From: Verrucomicrobiota bacterium
GTDB taxonomy: Bacteria; Verrucomicrobiota; Kiritimatiellia; Kiritimatiellales; Pontiellaceae
DNA: 42,997 nt
Assembly: GCA_024279685.1 (NCBI GenBank)
Contig: JAJRRI010000074.1
Coordinates: forward strand, 1 to 42,997
Reading direction: 5' to 3'
Shown: positions 1-7,829 of the stretch, in pieces
Layout of the letters: each line of letters opens with the position of its first letter
How positions within the stretch are numbered: the stretch's first letter is position 1
The notes under the pieces: generated by a model
Database searches by the model: none
What the model was told of the DNA's origin: nothing
The model's input: the letters and a program-made list of their open reading frames with translations, nothing else
Made by a program: the position numbers and the translations under genes

Positions 1-287
1 CCGCCATAGCGGCAGACGATGTCGGCCTCGCGCGCGGATTTCTTTAATAGGTCGGCGAACTTCTGCAAGGCCTCATCGCCCGCACGGTGTCCATGGGTAT
101 CATTGATGGATTTAAAATTATCGATATCGAAGAGGACGAGGCTGAGTTCGCGCTGATAGCGGGAGGCGGCCGCCAGGTGGTCGGCGAGGGTTTCGTCGAA
201 GTAGCGGCGGTTGTAGAGCCCTGTTAATCCATCGCGAGTGGCTTGTTCGTTCAGGGAAAGAAAGGCGAGCCAGAGGGGAATGTTCAT
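1..287 (-). CDS. GGDEF-domain protein (probable diguanylate cyclase), 3' end outside window
   Basis: The visible part is the N-terminal 95 residues of a GGDEF domain; the rest lies beyond the left edge. The characteristic entry motif DGLTGLYNRR is followed by the metal- and substrate-binding stretch LFDIDNFKSINDTHGHRAGDEAL, and the sequence runs to CRYGG, the start of the GGDEF/GGEEF loop, exactly at the edge. Such domains make cyclic di-GMP from two GTP. The ATG at 287 leaves only about 16 residues before the domain, so the protein has no sensor domain at its N-terminus unless translation begins further upstream, where I see no start. Whether the catalytic loop is intact cannot be judged. 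It lies 35 bp after the DUF218 gene on the same strand and may be co-transcribed with it. Confidence 0.85.
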   Translation of the reverse strand, partial: MNIPLWLAFLSLNEQATRDGLTGLYNRRYFDETLADHLAAASRYQRELSLVLFDIDNFKSINDTHGHRAGDEALQKFADLLKKSAREADIVCRYG

Positions 288-322
288 TTCCGATTTCCGA
301 TTTTTGATTTGAGAAATTAGAT

Positions 323-973
323 TCAGGGGTAGAAGAAGAGTCTAGCGTAGGTGTAGGCAATGAGCTCGCCAAGAACGGAACGAACGCCTTCGCTATAGGT
401 GTACCAGTTATGGGCATTGTATGAATAGGGTTCAAGGCTGGTTACGCCGACCGAATAGTCGGAACCGAGCGCTTTTTGAAATAGCATACGACTCCGCCGC
501 CCATGAGGGCCTACCGTAACGAGGTGGATATTGGTTTCCTGTAGATTGAAGGTCATGAAGCTTTGCCGCAAGGCCACGGCCGCGAGATAGGTCCGGTCCT
601 TTTTGGTTTCATCGGCGACGGTGACTCTAATTTGCGCATCGGGGATGCCCATGGCGCGTAGTCGGTGGGCGGTCATTTCGGGATACGATTTAAATTGCTG
701 GATGTAGCTTCCCGTTTCAATGGGAACTCCGGTGCAGATAATTTTCGAATAGGTTCCTGCTTTATAAAGCGTCACCGCTTCGTCGAGGGCGAAGTCGTGG
801 ATCCATCCTTCGATCACCATCAGGCCGTGGTGTGGCGGAGCTTTCGGCGCGAGAAAGGGATAGAGATTGATTAGAAAAGTGAAGGCGGAACCTACGATAA
901 GGATTGCCATGAAGAGCCCGCCCCGCCAAGTTAATCGCTTTCCGTGATGAGGCTGGGTCAGTGCAAATTTCAT
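323..973 (-). CDS. DUF218 (YdcF/SanA/ElyC-like) membrane-anchored protein
   Basis: A 216-residue protein with one N-terminal membrane segment (about residues 15-37, FMAILIVGSAFTFLINLYPF) and a soluble domain resembling DUF218 (SanA/YdcF/ElyC) proteins. Supporting stretches are VIEGWIHDFALDEAVTLY, a possible strand-turn IICTGVPIE, the arginine-rich TAHRLRAMGIP, and a late VTVGPHGRRSRMLFQKALG. Family members are linked to envelope integrity; the exact reaction is not settled. The frame stays open to 1459, but that extension runs antisense through rplM and is not protein-like, so I chose the ATG at 973, just before the hydrophobic segment. The gene is divergent from rplM with about 135 bp between starts. 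Confidence 0.7.
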   Translation of the reverse strand: MKFALTQPHHGKRLTWRGGLFMAILIVGSAFTFLINLYPFLAPKAPPHHGLMVIEGWIHDFALDEAVTLYKAGTYSKIICTGVPIETGSYIQQFKSYPEMTAHRLRAMGIPDAQIRVTVADETKKDRTYLAAVALRQSFMTFNLQETNIHLVTVGPHGRRSRMLFQKALGSDYSVGVTSLEPYSYNAHNWYTYSEGVRSVLGELIAYTYARLFFYP

Positions 974-1032
974 CCGATCTATATAGCATGGGCAAGGGGG
1001 CTGAAAAACAAGAAACTTCTTTCGCGAAGGGG

Positions 1033-1059
1033 TTGACACACCTATTCGGCTACTATAAC
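1033..1059 (+). promoter_or_regulatory. Putative sigma-70 promoter of rplM-rpsI
   Basis: A perfect -35 box TTGACA (1033-1038) is followed after 15 bp by TATAAC (1054-1059). Transcription would start near 1066, about 43 bp upstream of the rplM start. The spacer is short, so the -10 may be shifted by a base. No L13 autoregulatory structure is evident in the short leader. Confidence 0.55.
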
Positions 1060-1108
1060 TTCCCGCCCTTGTACTTTTTATCGAAATCCATTGAGAGGAC
1101 GTTTTACA

Positions 1109-1543
1109 ATGAAAACTTTTGTGCCCAAAGAGGCTGATATTGTACGTGAGTGGTTCGTGGTTGATGCCGCAGGAAAAACGACGGGTCGTTTGGCGGTTGT
1201 GATTGCGAATACGTTGCGCGGACGCAACAAGCCCACCTATACGCCGCACGTTGATGTCGGTGCGTTTGTAATCGTGCTTAATGCCGAAAAAATTAAACTG
1301 ACCGGAAATAAAGAAGAAAAGAAGATCTACCAGGACTACTCCGGGTATTCCAGTGGTCGCACCGAAACCAAGGCAAAGGATATCCGCGCCAAGAATCCGG
1401 AGCGGATCATCACCCAGGCGGTCAAAGGCATGTTGCCGGTCAATCGCCAGAGTCGCCAAATCCTAACCCGTCTGAAGGTCTACGCCGGTGCCGAGCACCC
1501 GCATGCCGCACAGCAGGTTAAGGAATTAGAATTTAACGGATAA
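1109..1543 (+). CDS. rplM: 50S ribosomal protein L13
   Basis: Ribosomal protein L13, an early-assembly component of the large subunit. The 144 residues match the usual length of about 142. Recognisable family stretches are VVDAAGKTTGRLAVVIAN, LRGRNKPTYTPHVDVGAFVIVLNAEKI and the late KGMLPVNRQSRQILTRLKVY, GAEHPH. The frame is open from a TTG at 1091, but the ATG at 1109 is preceded by GAGAGGA at 1093-1099 with good spacing and gives the normal N-terminus, so it is taken as the start. It forms the classic rplM-rpsI operon with the next gene 15 bp downstream. Confidence 0.97.
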   Translation: MKTFVPKEADIVREWFVVDAAGKTTGRLAVVIANTLRGRNKPTYTPHVDVGAFVIVLNAEKIKLTGNKEEKKIYQDYSGYSSGRTETKAKDIRAKNPERIITQAVKGMLPVNRQSRQILTRLKVYAGAEHPHAAQQVKELEFNG

Positions 1544-1558
1544 GACAGGAAAACGATC

Positions 1559-1960
1559 ATGGCTAAGAAAGATACCTTAGAACTCGCCGCAACCGGCCGC
1601 CGTAAAACCTCCATCGCACGCGTGCGTATGCGGGAAGGTACCGGAAAAATGACCATCAATGGGCTGGAAACGGACGCCTACTTCCAAACGGCCATGCAGC
1701 GGGAATTGCTCAAGAAGCCATTCATCACTGCGGATGTGGTTGGTAAATTTGATGTGATTGCCACCGTGAAAGGCGGCGGAAAATCTGGACAGTGCGGCGC
1801 AATCGTTCACGGGGTTTCCCGTGCATTAGCCGGTTCCGACGAGGAATTGCGCGACGTACTTAAGAAAGCCGGTTTCCTGACCCGCGATGCTCGCGTGAAA
1901 GAACGTAAAAAGCCGGGTCAGCCGGGTGCACGTAAACGGTTCCAGTTCTCCAAGCGTTAA
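1559..1960 (+). CDS. rpsI: 30S ribosomal protein S9
   Basis: Ribosomal protein S9 of the small subunit, whose C-terminal tail reaches the P-site tRNA. The protein has 133 residues with the hallmark TGRRKTSIARVRMREGTGK near the N-terminus, VKGGGKSGQCGAIVHGVSRAL in the middle and the basic C-terminus KKPGQPGARKRFQFSKR, ending in the conserved SKR. It is the second gene of the rplM-rpsI operon and is followed directly by an intrinsic terminator. Confidence 0.97.
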   Translation: MAKKDTLELAATGRRKTSIARVRMREGTGKMTINGLETDAYFQTAMQRELLKKPFITADVVGKFDVIATVKGGGKSGQCGAIVHGVSRALAGSDEELRDVLKKAGFLTRDARVKERKKPGQPGARKRFQFSKR

Positions 1961-1982
1961 CCGCTCGGAGCAACCCCGTTGC

Positions 1983-2013
1983 AAAAGCCTCCCGGATTCG
2001 GGGGGCTTTTTTT
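1983..2013 (+). terminator. Rho-independent terminator of rplM-rpsI
   Basis: An inverted repeat AAAAGCCTCCC / GGGGGGCTTTT around a short loop GGATTC, ending in a run of seven T, lies 22 bp after the rpsI stop. One wobble pair interrupts an otherwise complete 11-bp stem. Confidence 0.9.
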
Positions 2014-2029
2014 ATGATCGAATATAAAT

Positions 2030-2092
2030 GTAGCTTCCAGTTCCGTTGTTCCGGTTCCGTTCTGTCGCAACGGAGCTGGAAGCTCCGTCTAC
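2030..2092. repeat. Family I palindromic element, short copy
   Basis: A 63-bp imperfect palindrome. The left arm GTAGCTTCCAGTTCCGTTG pairs with the right arm CAACGGAGCTGGAAGCTCCGTCTAC. It is the same element as the ones at 13479-13566 and 34848-35661, but it lacks the outer GACG on the left arm and has a shorter centre. It sits 17 bp past the rpsI terminator. Confidence 0.75.
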
Positions 2093-2208
2093 GTTCGCTC
2101 AATCTGAACTACCGCCTGAAGTTGGAATCCAAAGGGAGCGTTCTAGGCGGTCTATGTTTATGTTGTTATGGAGTTGAACTCCTGAATTACATAAGTTAAA
2201 CTTGCCAG

Positions 2209-3396
2209 ATGATCAAGCGCGACATCGAACGAGAGTTGAAAGTTTTGGCTGGGGAATATCCGGTTGTGACTCTTCTGGGCCCGCGGCAGGCAGGAAAGAC
2301 CACGCTGGCGAAAATGGTTTTTCCGGACTATGCCTATTCAAATTTGGAGATTCCCGAGGTGCGGGAGCGAGCAATTTTGGATCCAAAAGCCTATTTGTCT
2401 GGGTTTTCCGGGCCGGTGGTGTTGGATGAGATTCAGCGGGCTCCCGAGTTGTTAAGCTATATTCAAGCCATAGTGGATGAGGACGAGCAAGCGGGGCAGT
2501 TTATTCTGATGGGTTCGCATCAGTTGCGGGTTCGCGAAGCGGTTTCCCAGTCTTTGGCGGGTCGCACCGCAATTTTAAACCTGCTTCCGCTCTCTATTTC
2601 CGAACTGACGGGGGCGGGGTTCGAATTCACGGGGTTTGAGGAATATGCCTTTCGCGGATTTCTGCCCCGTGTTTATGCGCGGTCGTTGCGTCCCGCAACG
2701 GCCTACTCGAATTATTACCAAACCTATGTGGAACGCGATGTGCGCCAATTGATTCACTTGAAGGATGTGTCGCTGTTTGAAAAATTGCTTAAGCTGATGG
2801 CTGGGCGTGCGGGGCAGTTGGTGGATTATGGGTCGTTGGCGAACGATGTAGGGGTGGACTCGAAAACCATTCGAAATTGGCTTTCGATTCTTGAGGCTTC
2901 ATTCGTTTTATTTAAACTACCTGCTTATTTTGAGAATTTTGGGAAGCGGGTTATCAAGGCTCCCAAATATTATTTTATCGATGTGGGGTTGCTCTGTTTT
3001 CTATTGGGGATTCGCAAGGCGGAGCAGATTGTCCGTGATCCGCTGGTTGGCTCCATTTTTGAGAATTTGATGGTCATGGAATGCCTCAAAAGCCGGACGA
3101 ATCAAGGCCGTTTGCCGGATCTGTATTATTTCCGGGATAGCAATGGAAATGAAGGGGATGTAGTTTTGCAGAACGGACGAACGCTTAGTGCGATTGAAAT
3201 TAAATCGGCCTCGACGTTTTCTGCGGCGCAGTGGAAAGGACTTCGCCAGTTTAAAAAAATAGCTCCGAATGTAGGAGAATCCTATCTGGTCTATAATGGG
3301 GATTCCTATGCGTTGGGCGATGGTATTGAGGCGGTTCACTATAAAGAGGTCGGCCCAATCTTCAATCCTTCTGAACCGTTAAAAATCAAAAAATAG
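2209..3396 (+). CDS. AAA+ ATPase with DUF4143 C-terminal domain
   Basis: A 395-residue ATP-binding protein of the widespread AAA_14/DUF4143 family. The Walker A motif GPRQAGKTT is at about residues 24-32, Walker B is VVLDEIQRAPELL near 70-82, and a sensor-like stretch LMGSHQLRVREAVSQSLAGR follows. The C-terminal half carries the DUF4143 features: a helix-turn-helix-like segment DYGSLANDVGVDSKTIRNWLSILEASF, then KAPKYYFIDVGLLCFLL, and a nuclease-like fold ending DVVLQNGRTLSAIEIKSASTF. Function in the cell is unknown; members are often accessory genes. It lies only 10 bp before argJ, so it may share the arginine transcript or be a recent insertion upstream of it. Confidence 0.9.
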   Translation: MIKRDIERELKVLAGEYPVVTLLGPRQAGKTTLAKMVFPDYAYSNLEIPEVRERAILDPKAYLSGFSGPVVLDEIQRAPELLSYIQAIVDEDEQAGQFILMGSHQLRVREAVSQSLAGRTAILNLLPLSISELTGAGFEFTGFEEYAFRGFLPRVYARSLRPATAYSNYYQTYVERDVRQLIHLKDVSLFEKLLKLMAGRAGQLVDYGSLANDVGVDSKTIRNWLSILEASFVLFKLPAYFENFGKRVIKAPKYYFIDVGLLCFLLGIRKAEQIVRDPLVGSIFENLMVMECLKSRTNQGRLPDLYYFRDSNGNEGDVVLQNGRTLSAIEIKSASTFSAAQWKGLRQFKKIAPNVGESYLVYNGDSYALGDGIEAVHYKEVGPIFNPSEPLKIKK

Positions 3397-3406
3397 GACC
3401 CCTAAT

Positions 3407-4591
3407 ATGTATTCAAATCTAAAATTACCACAAGGCTTCAAATGCGCCGGGATCGCGGTCGGGATTAAATCCGCCGGCGTCAAAGATATGGCGCTCATTC
3501 TTTCAGAAACATCGGCCTCTGCTGCCGGGGTCTTTACTACGAACCAGGTTTGCGCCGCACCGGTTAAAGTGTGCCGTGAACACCTCAAGCACGGAACGGC
3601 GCGGGCGATCGTGATGAATTCAGGCATTGCTAATGCCTGCACGGGTGCGGCGGGAATGGTGGCCGCGCGGAGCATGGCGCTCGAGAGCGCCAACGTGATC
3701 GGTTGCGAGCCGCAGGAAATCTTTGTCTGCTCCACGGGGCGGATCGGGCCGGAGTTGCCGCTCGATAAAATCTCCAAAGGGGTCGAACTATTATTTAATG
3801 TTGCGACGGGCGAGCAGGTACAAGAAACCGCCGAGGCGATGATGACGACGGATACGCGCCCGAAGGTGACGACCGCCGAAGTACAGATCGAGGGGAAATC
3901 GATCCAGATTGTTGGCTTTGCCAAGGGCGCGGGCATGATTGAACCGAATATGGCGACGATGCTTTCGTTTATCACTACCGATGCAGCGGTCGATCCGCAA
4001 GCGTTGCAGACGGCCCTGAAAAAAGCGGTTGATCTGAGTTTTAATCGGATCTCCGTCGACGGCGACCAAAGTACAAACGATACCGTGCTCGCGCTGGCCA
4101 ATGGTGCGTCGGGCAATGCAGTGCTTACTTCCGCTTCGGCAGATTGGGATGTATTTTCTTTAGCACTGAACAATGTCTGTCACGAGCTGGCGATGATGAT
4201 TGTGCACGACGGTGAGGGCGCGGATAAATTTGTGACCGTGAATGTGACGGGAGCCCGTTCCGATGAAGAAGCCAACCTTGCGGCGCGGGCAGTGGCCAAC
4301 TCGTTGCTGAATAAAACGGCCTGGGCGGGGAGCTATCCCAATTGGGGGCGGGTGATGGATTCGGTCGGCTATTCCCAGGCGAAGGTGGATGAGGACCAAG
4401 TTTCCATTCACTACGACGAGGTGCAAGCGGTGGCCCATGGCATGCGGTCGAACGTTCCGCAAGAGGAATTGATTAAGGTGGTTTCCCAAACTGATTTTGC
4501 TATAAACATTGATCTGCATCTCGGCGAGGGGAAGGCCACCGTCTATACCTGCAACTGTACCGAGGAGTATGTGCGTATTAACGTGACGTAA
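3407..4591 (+). CDS. argJ: Bifunctional glutamate N-acetyltransferase / ornithine acetyltransferase ArgJ
   Basis: ArgJ moves the acetyl group from N-acetylornithine to glutamate, closing the acetyl cycle of arginine synthesis; bifunctional forms also use acetyl-CoA. The 394 residues match the family. The autocleavage and nucleophile site is KGAGMIEPNMATMLSF with Thr184 in the ATML motif. An oxyanion-type STGRIG is at 109-114, and FNRISVDGDQSTNDT and the late WGRVMDSVGYS are also present. The usual NSGNANA motif reads NSGIANA here, a small departure. The start is an ATG with AGGA upstream. A nucleotidyltransferase gene follows at 7 bp, before argB. Confidence 0.95.
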   Translation: MYSNLKLPQGFKCAGIAVGIKSAGVKDMALILSETSASAAGVFTTNQVCAAPVKVCREHLKHGTARAIVMNSGIANACTGAAGMVAARSMALESANVIGCEPQEIFVCSTGRIGPELPLDKISKGVELLFNVATGEQVQETAEAMMTTDTRPKVTTAEVQIEGKSIQIVGFAKGAGMIEPNMATMLSFITTDAAVDPQALQTALKKAVDLSFNRISVDGDQSTNDTVLALANGASGNAVLTSASADWDVFSLALNNVCHELAMMIVHDGEGADKFVTVNVTGARSDEEANLAARAVANSLLNKTAWAGSYPNWGRVMDSVGYSQAKVDEDQVSIHYDEVQAVAHGMRSNVPQEELIKVVSQTDFAINIDLHLGEGKATVYTCNCTEEYVRINVT

Positions 4592-4598
4592 ATGATCA

Positions 4599-5057
4599 AT
4601 GAACGTTTTTTTTGAATTTCACAAGGTAGTGAGAGGATTGCAGGATCGGAAGGTCAAGTATGCCGTTATTGGCGGTGTGGCGATGGCATTTCATTCCTAT
4701 GCGCGGTTTACCAAGGATATTGATATTTTGACGGCAGCGAGCGAGCTGGATGCGATTAGTGAAATATTGGAGACGGAAGGGTATAGGCCTTCAGGCGAGC
4801 CTTGGTCATTTAAAAACCAGCTGACATTACACCGTTTTTGGAAGATTGATGAGAGCGATGAAATGGTTGTGGATATTCTCGTTGCAGGTTGCGAGCGGCA
4901 CGATCAAATTATTAATGAGGCACTGAAAGCCTATTCGAAACATACGGGATCGGTTTTTGTGGCAAAGAAAGAGGATTTGATTTGGCTGAAAGAGCAACGG
5001 AACTCCCCGTTGGATAAGGCGGATATTGAGATATTGAAAAATAAAGACGATGAGTGA
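4599..5057 (+). CDS. Nucleotidyltransferase-fold protein (AbiEii/DUF6036-like)
   Basis: A 152-residue protein with the core of a minimal nucleotidyltransferase: AVIGGVAMAFHSYARFTKDIDIL carries the GG motif and a D-x-D pair, and MVVDILVAG supplies the third acidic position. A later segment KKEDLIWLKEQRNSPLDKADIEIL is typical of AbiEii/DUF6036-type accessory proteins. Some relatives act as toxins or antitoxins by modifying RNA or protein; the substrate here is unknown. It starts 7 bp after argJ and overlaps the next small gene by 8 bp, so the two are translationally coupled. The pair sits between argJ and argB, an unusual place. Confidence 0.75.
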   Translation: MNVFFEFHKVVRGLQDRKVKYAVIGGVAMAFHSYARFTKDIDILTAASELDAISEILETEGYRPSGEPWSFKNQLTLHRFWKIDESDEMVVDILVAGCERHDQIINEALKAYSKHTGSVFVAKKEDLIWLKEQRNSPLDKADIEILKNKDDE

Positions 5058-5214
5058 TTTTGACCATATATTGAAGGAGTTGGGCGAACTCTATGAGTTT
5101 AATCGCGAGATTCAAAAATTTAAATTTTTGAACAAGGCGGCCTATGAGGCGATTGATTCGGTCGGTCTGGTAGCAGAAGAGTCGCCAGAATACAAAACAG
5201 GAAATGATAGATGA
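5050..5214 (+). CDS. Small 54-residue protein coupled to the nucleotidyltransferase
   Basis: A short open frame beginning MSDFDHILKELGELYEFNRE. It is acidic at its ends and is predicted to be mostly helical. It overlaps the nucleotidyltransferase by 8 bp (ATGAGTGA), and its TGA overlaps the argB ATG (ATGA), so its coding space is framed exactly by coupled neighbours, which argues that it is translated. A purine-rich GAAAAATAAAGACG precedes the ATG. I do not recognise a family. Given the pairing, a partner or neutraliser of the nucleotidyltransferase is possible, but that is inference from position only. Confidence 0.6.
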   Translation: MSDFDHILKELGELYEFNREIQKFKFLNKAAYEAIDSVGLVAEESPEYKTGNDR

Positions 5215-6083
5215 ACAAGTTTATTGAAAAGGCCGCCGCGCTGACCGAAGCACTCCCTTTCATTCAGCAGTTCCGCGGTGAGATCGTGGTGGTGAAGCTG
5301 GGGGGCAGCATTATGGAACACGAAGAGGGCTACCGACGGATCATGCAGGACATTGCCTTCATGGAATGCGTCGGGCTACTTCCGGTGGTGGTGCATGGCG
5401 GCGGAAAGGCGATTTCGCGGTCGATGAAGGCGGCTAATATTGCGCCCAACTTTGTACACGGTCTACGCGTAACCGACGACGCAACCACTCGCGTGGTGGA
5501 GCAGGTGCTCAATCACGAGGTGAATCCTCGTTTGGTGGAGATTATCCAGCAGTCCCACGGGAAGGCGCGTGGGATCCACGGCGAAGATATTCTTCGAGTG
5601 GATAAGATGACGGGAAAAGATCCGGTAACTGCAGAGCCGTTGGATTGGGGCTATGTTGGAAAAATAAACCACGTGGATGTTGAGCCGATTAAAGCCTACT
5701 TAAAGTCGGAGATCGTTCCGGTGATCACGCCGTTGGGGCGGGGGGCGGACGGTCATCTTTACAATATTAATGCCGACGATGCCGCCACGGCGGTGGCCTG
5801 TGCGCTGAACGCGCGCAAGCTGGTCTTTTTAACGGATGTGCCCGGTGTATTACTCGATTTGGAGGACAAGACGTCCTTGATTTCATCGCTCCATTTGAGC
5901 GAGGTGAATGAATTAATGGATCGCGGGGTGATTACCGGCGGGATGTTGCCGAAGATTAAGGGCATGATGAGTGCCGTCGAGTCTGGCATCAGAAAAGTGC
6001 ATATTATCGATGCCTCGATGCCGCATTCACTCCTGTTGGAATTGTTCACGAGTGAAGGGGTTGGAACAGAGATTACAAAGTAG
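5211..6083 (+). CDS. argB: Acetylglutamate kinase
   Basis: ArgB phosphorylates N-acetylglutamate with ATP, the second step of arginine synthesis and commonly the feedback-controlled one. The 290 residues show the amino-acid-kinase fold: VVVKLGGSIM near residue 27 (ATP phosphate lysine), VVVHGGGKAISRSM (acetylglutamate site), GLRVTDDAT, then INADDAATAVACAL and VFLTDVPGVL, and GGMLPKIKGMMSAVESG near the C-terminus. The N-terminal helix KFIEKAAALTEALPFIQQF resembles that of arginine-sensitive hexameric enzymes, so inhibition by arginine is plausible. The start overlaps the stop of the 54-residue gene. Confidence 0.96.
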   Translation: MNKFIEKAAALTEALPFIQQFRGEIVVVKLGGSIMEHEEGYRRIMQDIAFMECVGLLPVVVHGGGKAISRSMKAANIAPNFVHGLRVTDDATTRVVEQVLNHEVNPRLVEIIQQSHGKARGIHGEDILRVDKMTGKDPVTAEPLDWGYVGKINHVDVEPIKAYLKSEIVPVITPLGRGADGHLYNINADDAATAVACALNARKLVFLTDVPGVLLDLEDKTSLISSLHLSEVNELMDRGVITGGMLPKIKGMMSAVESGIRKVHIIDASMPHSLLLELFTSEGVGTEITK

Positions 6084-6120
6084 AACCCTAGAATAGGAGC
6101 CCTGAAACGGGGAATTTGAA

Positions 6121-7329
6121 ATGAAAACAGCAGAGATTTCCGACTTACAAAAAGAGTACCTCATGCCAACCTATGCCCCGGGCATTGCCTTGGTGAAAGG
6201 GCTAGGTTCCTCTGTTTGGGATGCGGAGGGAAACGAATATCTCGATTTTGTGTCGGGCATTGCCGTAACCAATATTGGCCATAGCCACCCGGCTCTGGTG
6301 CAGGCCGTTCAGGATCAGGTTGAGACGCTCGTGCATGTCTCCAACCTCTACTATAATGAGAAGCAACCGCAGCTCGCCCAGGCATTGGCCGAACACTCGG
6401 GACTGCCGGGTGCAAAATGTTTTTTCTGCAACTCGGGAGCGGAGGCCAACGAGGGCTTGATTAAATTGGTACGGTTGTGGGGGAGCGACCAAGGCAAGTA
6501 TGAAATCATCACCATGCAGCAGTCATTCCACGGGCGGACGCTCGCCACGCTGACCGCGACGGGTCAGGAAAAGGTGAAGACCGGCTTCGGTCCACTCCCG
6601 GAAGGATTCGTCCACGCAAACTTCAACGACCTTCAATCCATCAAAGAGGCGATTACACCCAAGACTGCTGCGGTGTTGGTGGAAGCCCTGCAAGGCGAAG
6701 GCGGAGTGATTCCGGCCGACCCCGAGTTTATGTCTGGCCTGCGGACGCTGTGTGATGAACAGGGAATTTTACTCCTGTGCGATGAAGTGCAGACCGGAAT
6801 GGGACGGACGGGAAAATGGTTTGGTTTCCAAAACTACGGAGTCCAGCCCGATGCCTTTTCGTTAGCGAAAGGGCTCGGCAACGGCTTCCCGATCGGTGCG
6901 ATTGTGGCCGGTGAGACGTTGGCCAATACCTTCCAAGTGGGGCATCATGCCACGACCTTTGGCGGCACGCCACTGGCCTGTGCGGCGGCTCTTGCGGTGA
7001 TTAAGGTGGTGGAAGAAGAGGCTCTGCTGGAAAATACGCTGCAAAAAGGGGCCTGTTTGGTGGACGGGCTGTGCGAAATTGCGGTGAAACATAAGTCATG
7101 GATTTCTGAGGTTCGCGGGCTGGGCTTGCTACTTGGACTTGTGCTGGATGTCTCGGCCCTACCCCTCCAGAAAAAATTGCAGGAAAAAGGTCTACTTGCG
7201 CTGGCCACAGCAGGTAATGTCCTCCGGTTATTGCCCCCGCTCAATGTCTCGCAGGAGGAGATCGATCAGGCTTTGGCGTTGATTGGCGAAGCCTGCGAAG
7301 AACTGGAAATGAAACAGGTGCGAGCGTAA
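6121..7329 (+). CDS. argD: Acetylornithine aminotransferase
   Basis: ArgD is a class III PLP transaminase that converts N-acetylglutamate semialdehyde to N-acetylornithine; family members may also serve in DAP synthesis as succinyl-DAP transaminase. The 402 residues contain the cofactor site CNSGAEANEGLIKL, LLCDEVQTGMGRTGKWF with Asp221, and the Schiff-base lysine Lys250 in SLAKGLGNGFPIGA, followed by TTFGGTPLACAAAL. It follows argB by 37 bp and completes the argJ-argB-argD run; argC is not in the window. Confidence 0.94.
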   Translation: MKTAEISDLQKEYLMPTYAPGIALVKGLGSSVWDAEGNEYLDFVSGIAVTNIGHSHPALVQAVQDQVETLVHVSNLYYNEKQPQLAQALAEHSGLPGAKCFFCNSGAEANEGLIKLVRLWGSDQGKYEIITMQQSFHGRTLATLTATGQEKVKTGFGPLPEGFVHANFNDLQSIKEAITPKTAAVLVEALQGEGGVIPADPEFMSGLRTLCDEQGILLLCDEVQTGMGRTGKWFGFQNYGVQPDAFSLAKGLGNGFPIGAIVAGETLANTFQVGHHATTFGGTPLACAAALAVIKVVEEEALLENTLQKGACLVDGLCEIAVKHKSWISEVRGLGLLLGLVLDVSALPLQKKLQEKGLLALATAGNVLRLLPPLNVSQEEIDQALALIGEACEELEMKQVRA

Positions 7330-7363
7330 ATTTTAAATTTTTAAAACTAAAGGAGAATAAAAA

Positions 7364-7735
7364 ATGGCTTATGATTTAACAGGGAAAGTAAAGCTGGTTC
7401 AGGACGCACAGACCTTTGGTAGTGGGTTCACGAAGCGCGAAATGGTTGTGATTGTTGAAGACGGAAAATATCCGCAGGAAATTAATCTGGAATTCATTCA
7501 GGACAAGGTCAGCCTGCTCGATCAAATTGAAGTAGGGCAGGAAGTAACCGTTACCTTCGATATCCGTGGGCGCGAATACAACGGCCGCTATTTCAACAAC
7601 CTCCAAGGCTGGAAAATCCAGGCCAACGGAGCCGCCGCTCCTGCGCCAACGGCCGCCGCGGCCGATAAACCCCCGGTTTCGGATAAAGATGTCCCTGCCG
7701 ATTTTAATGACTACGAAGACGATATTCCCTTTTAG
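7364..7735 (+). CDS. DUF3127 protein with SSB-like acidic tail
   Basis: A 123-residue protein of the DUF3127 family, an OB-fold-like domain (about residues 1-85, with LTGKVKLVQDAQTFGSGFTKREMVV and VTVTFDIRGREYNGRYFNNLQGWKI). It is followed by an Ala/Pro-rich linker and the acidic C-terminus NDYEDDIPF. That tail matches the protein-interaction tip of bacterial single-stranded DNA-binding protein (DDIPF), so a role in single-stranded nucleic acid binding is a reasonable inference. A strong ribosome site AAAGGAG precedes the ATG. It lies 34 bp after argD and is probably not part of arginine synthesis. Confidence 0.8.
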   Translation: MAYDLTGKVKLVQDAQTFGSGFTKREMVVIVEDGKYPQEINLEFIQDKVSLLDQIEVGQEVTVTFDIRGREYNGRYFNNLQGWKIQANGAAAPAPTAAAADKPPVSDKDVPADFNDYEDDIPF

Positions 7736-7829
7736 TCCAGCGGTATGGAACCGGCAGTAGCCCAAAGTAAAGAGGTTATAATTCCAGCAGTCAGGGCTTC
7801 ACCCTGAGAAATCATACGAGGAGTTAGCG

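Noticed and set aside
974-1459. N-terminal extension of the DUF218 gene across rplM
   Set aside because: It lies antisense to a ribosomal protein gene, and the translated extension is not protein-like.
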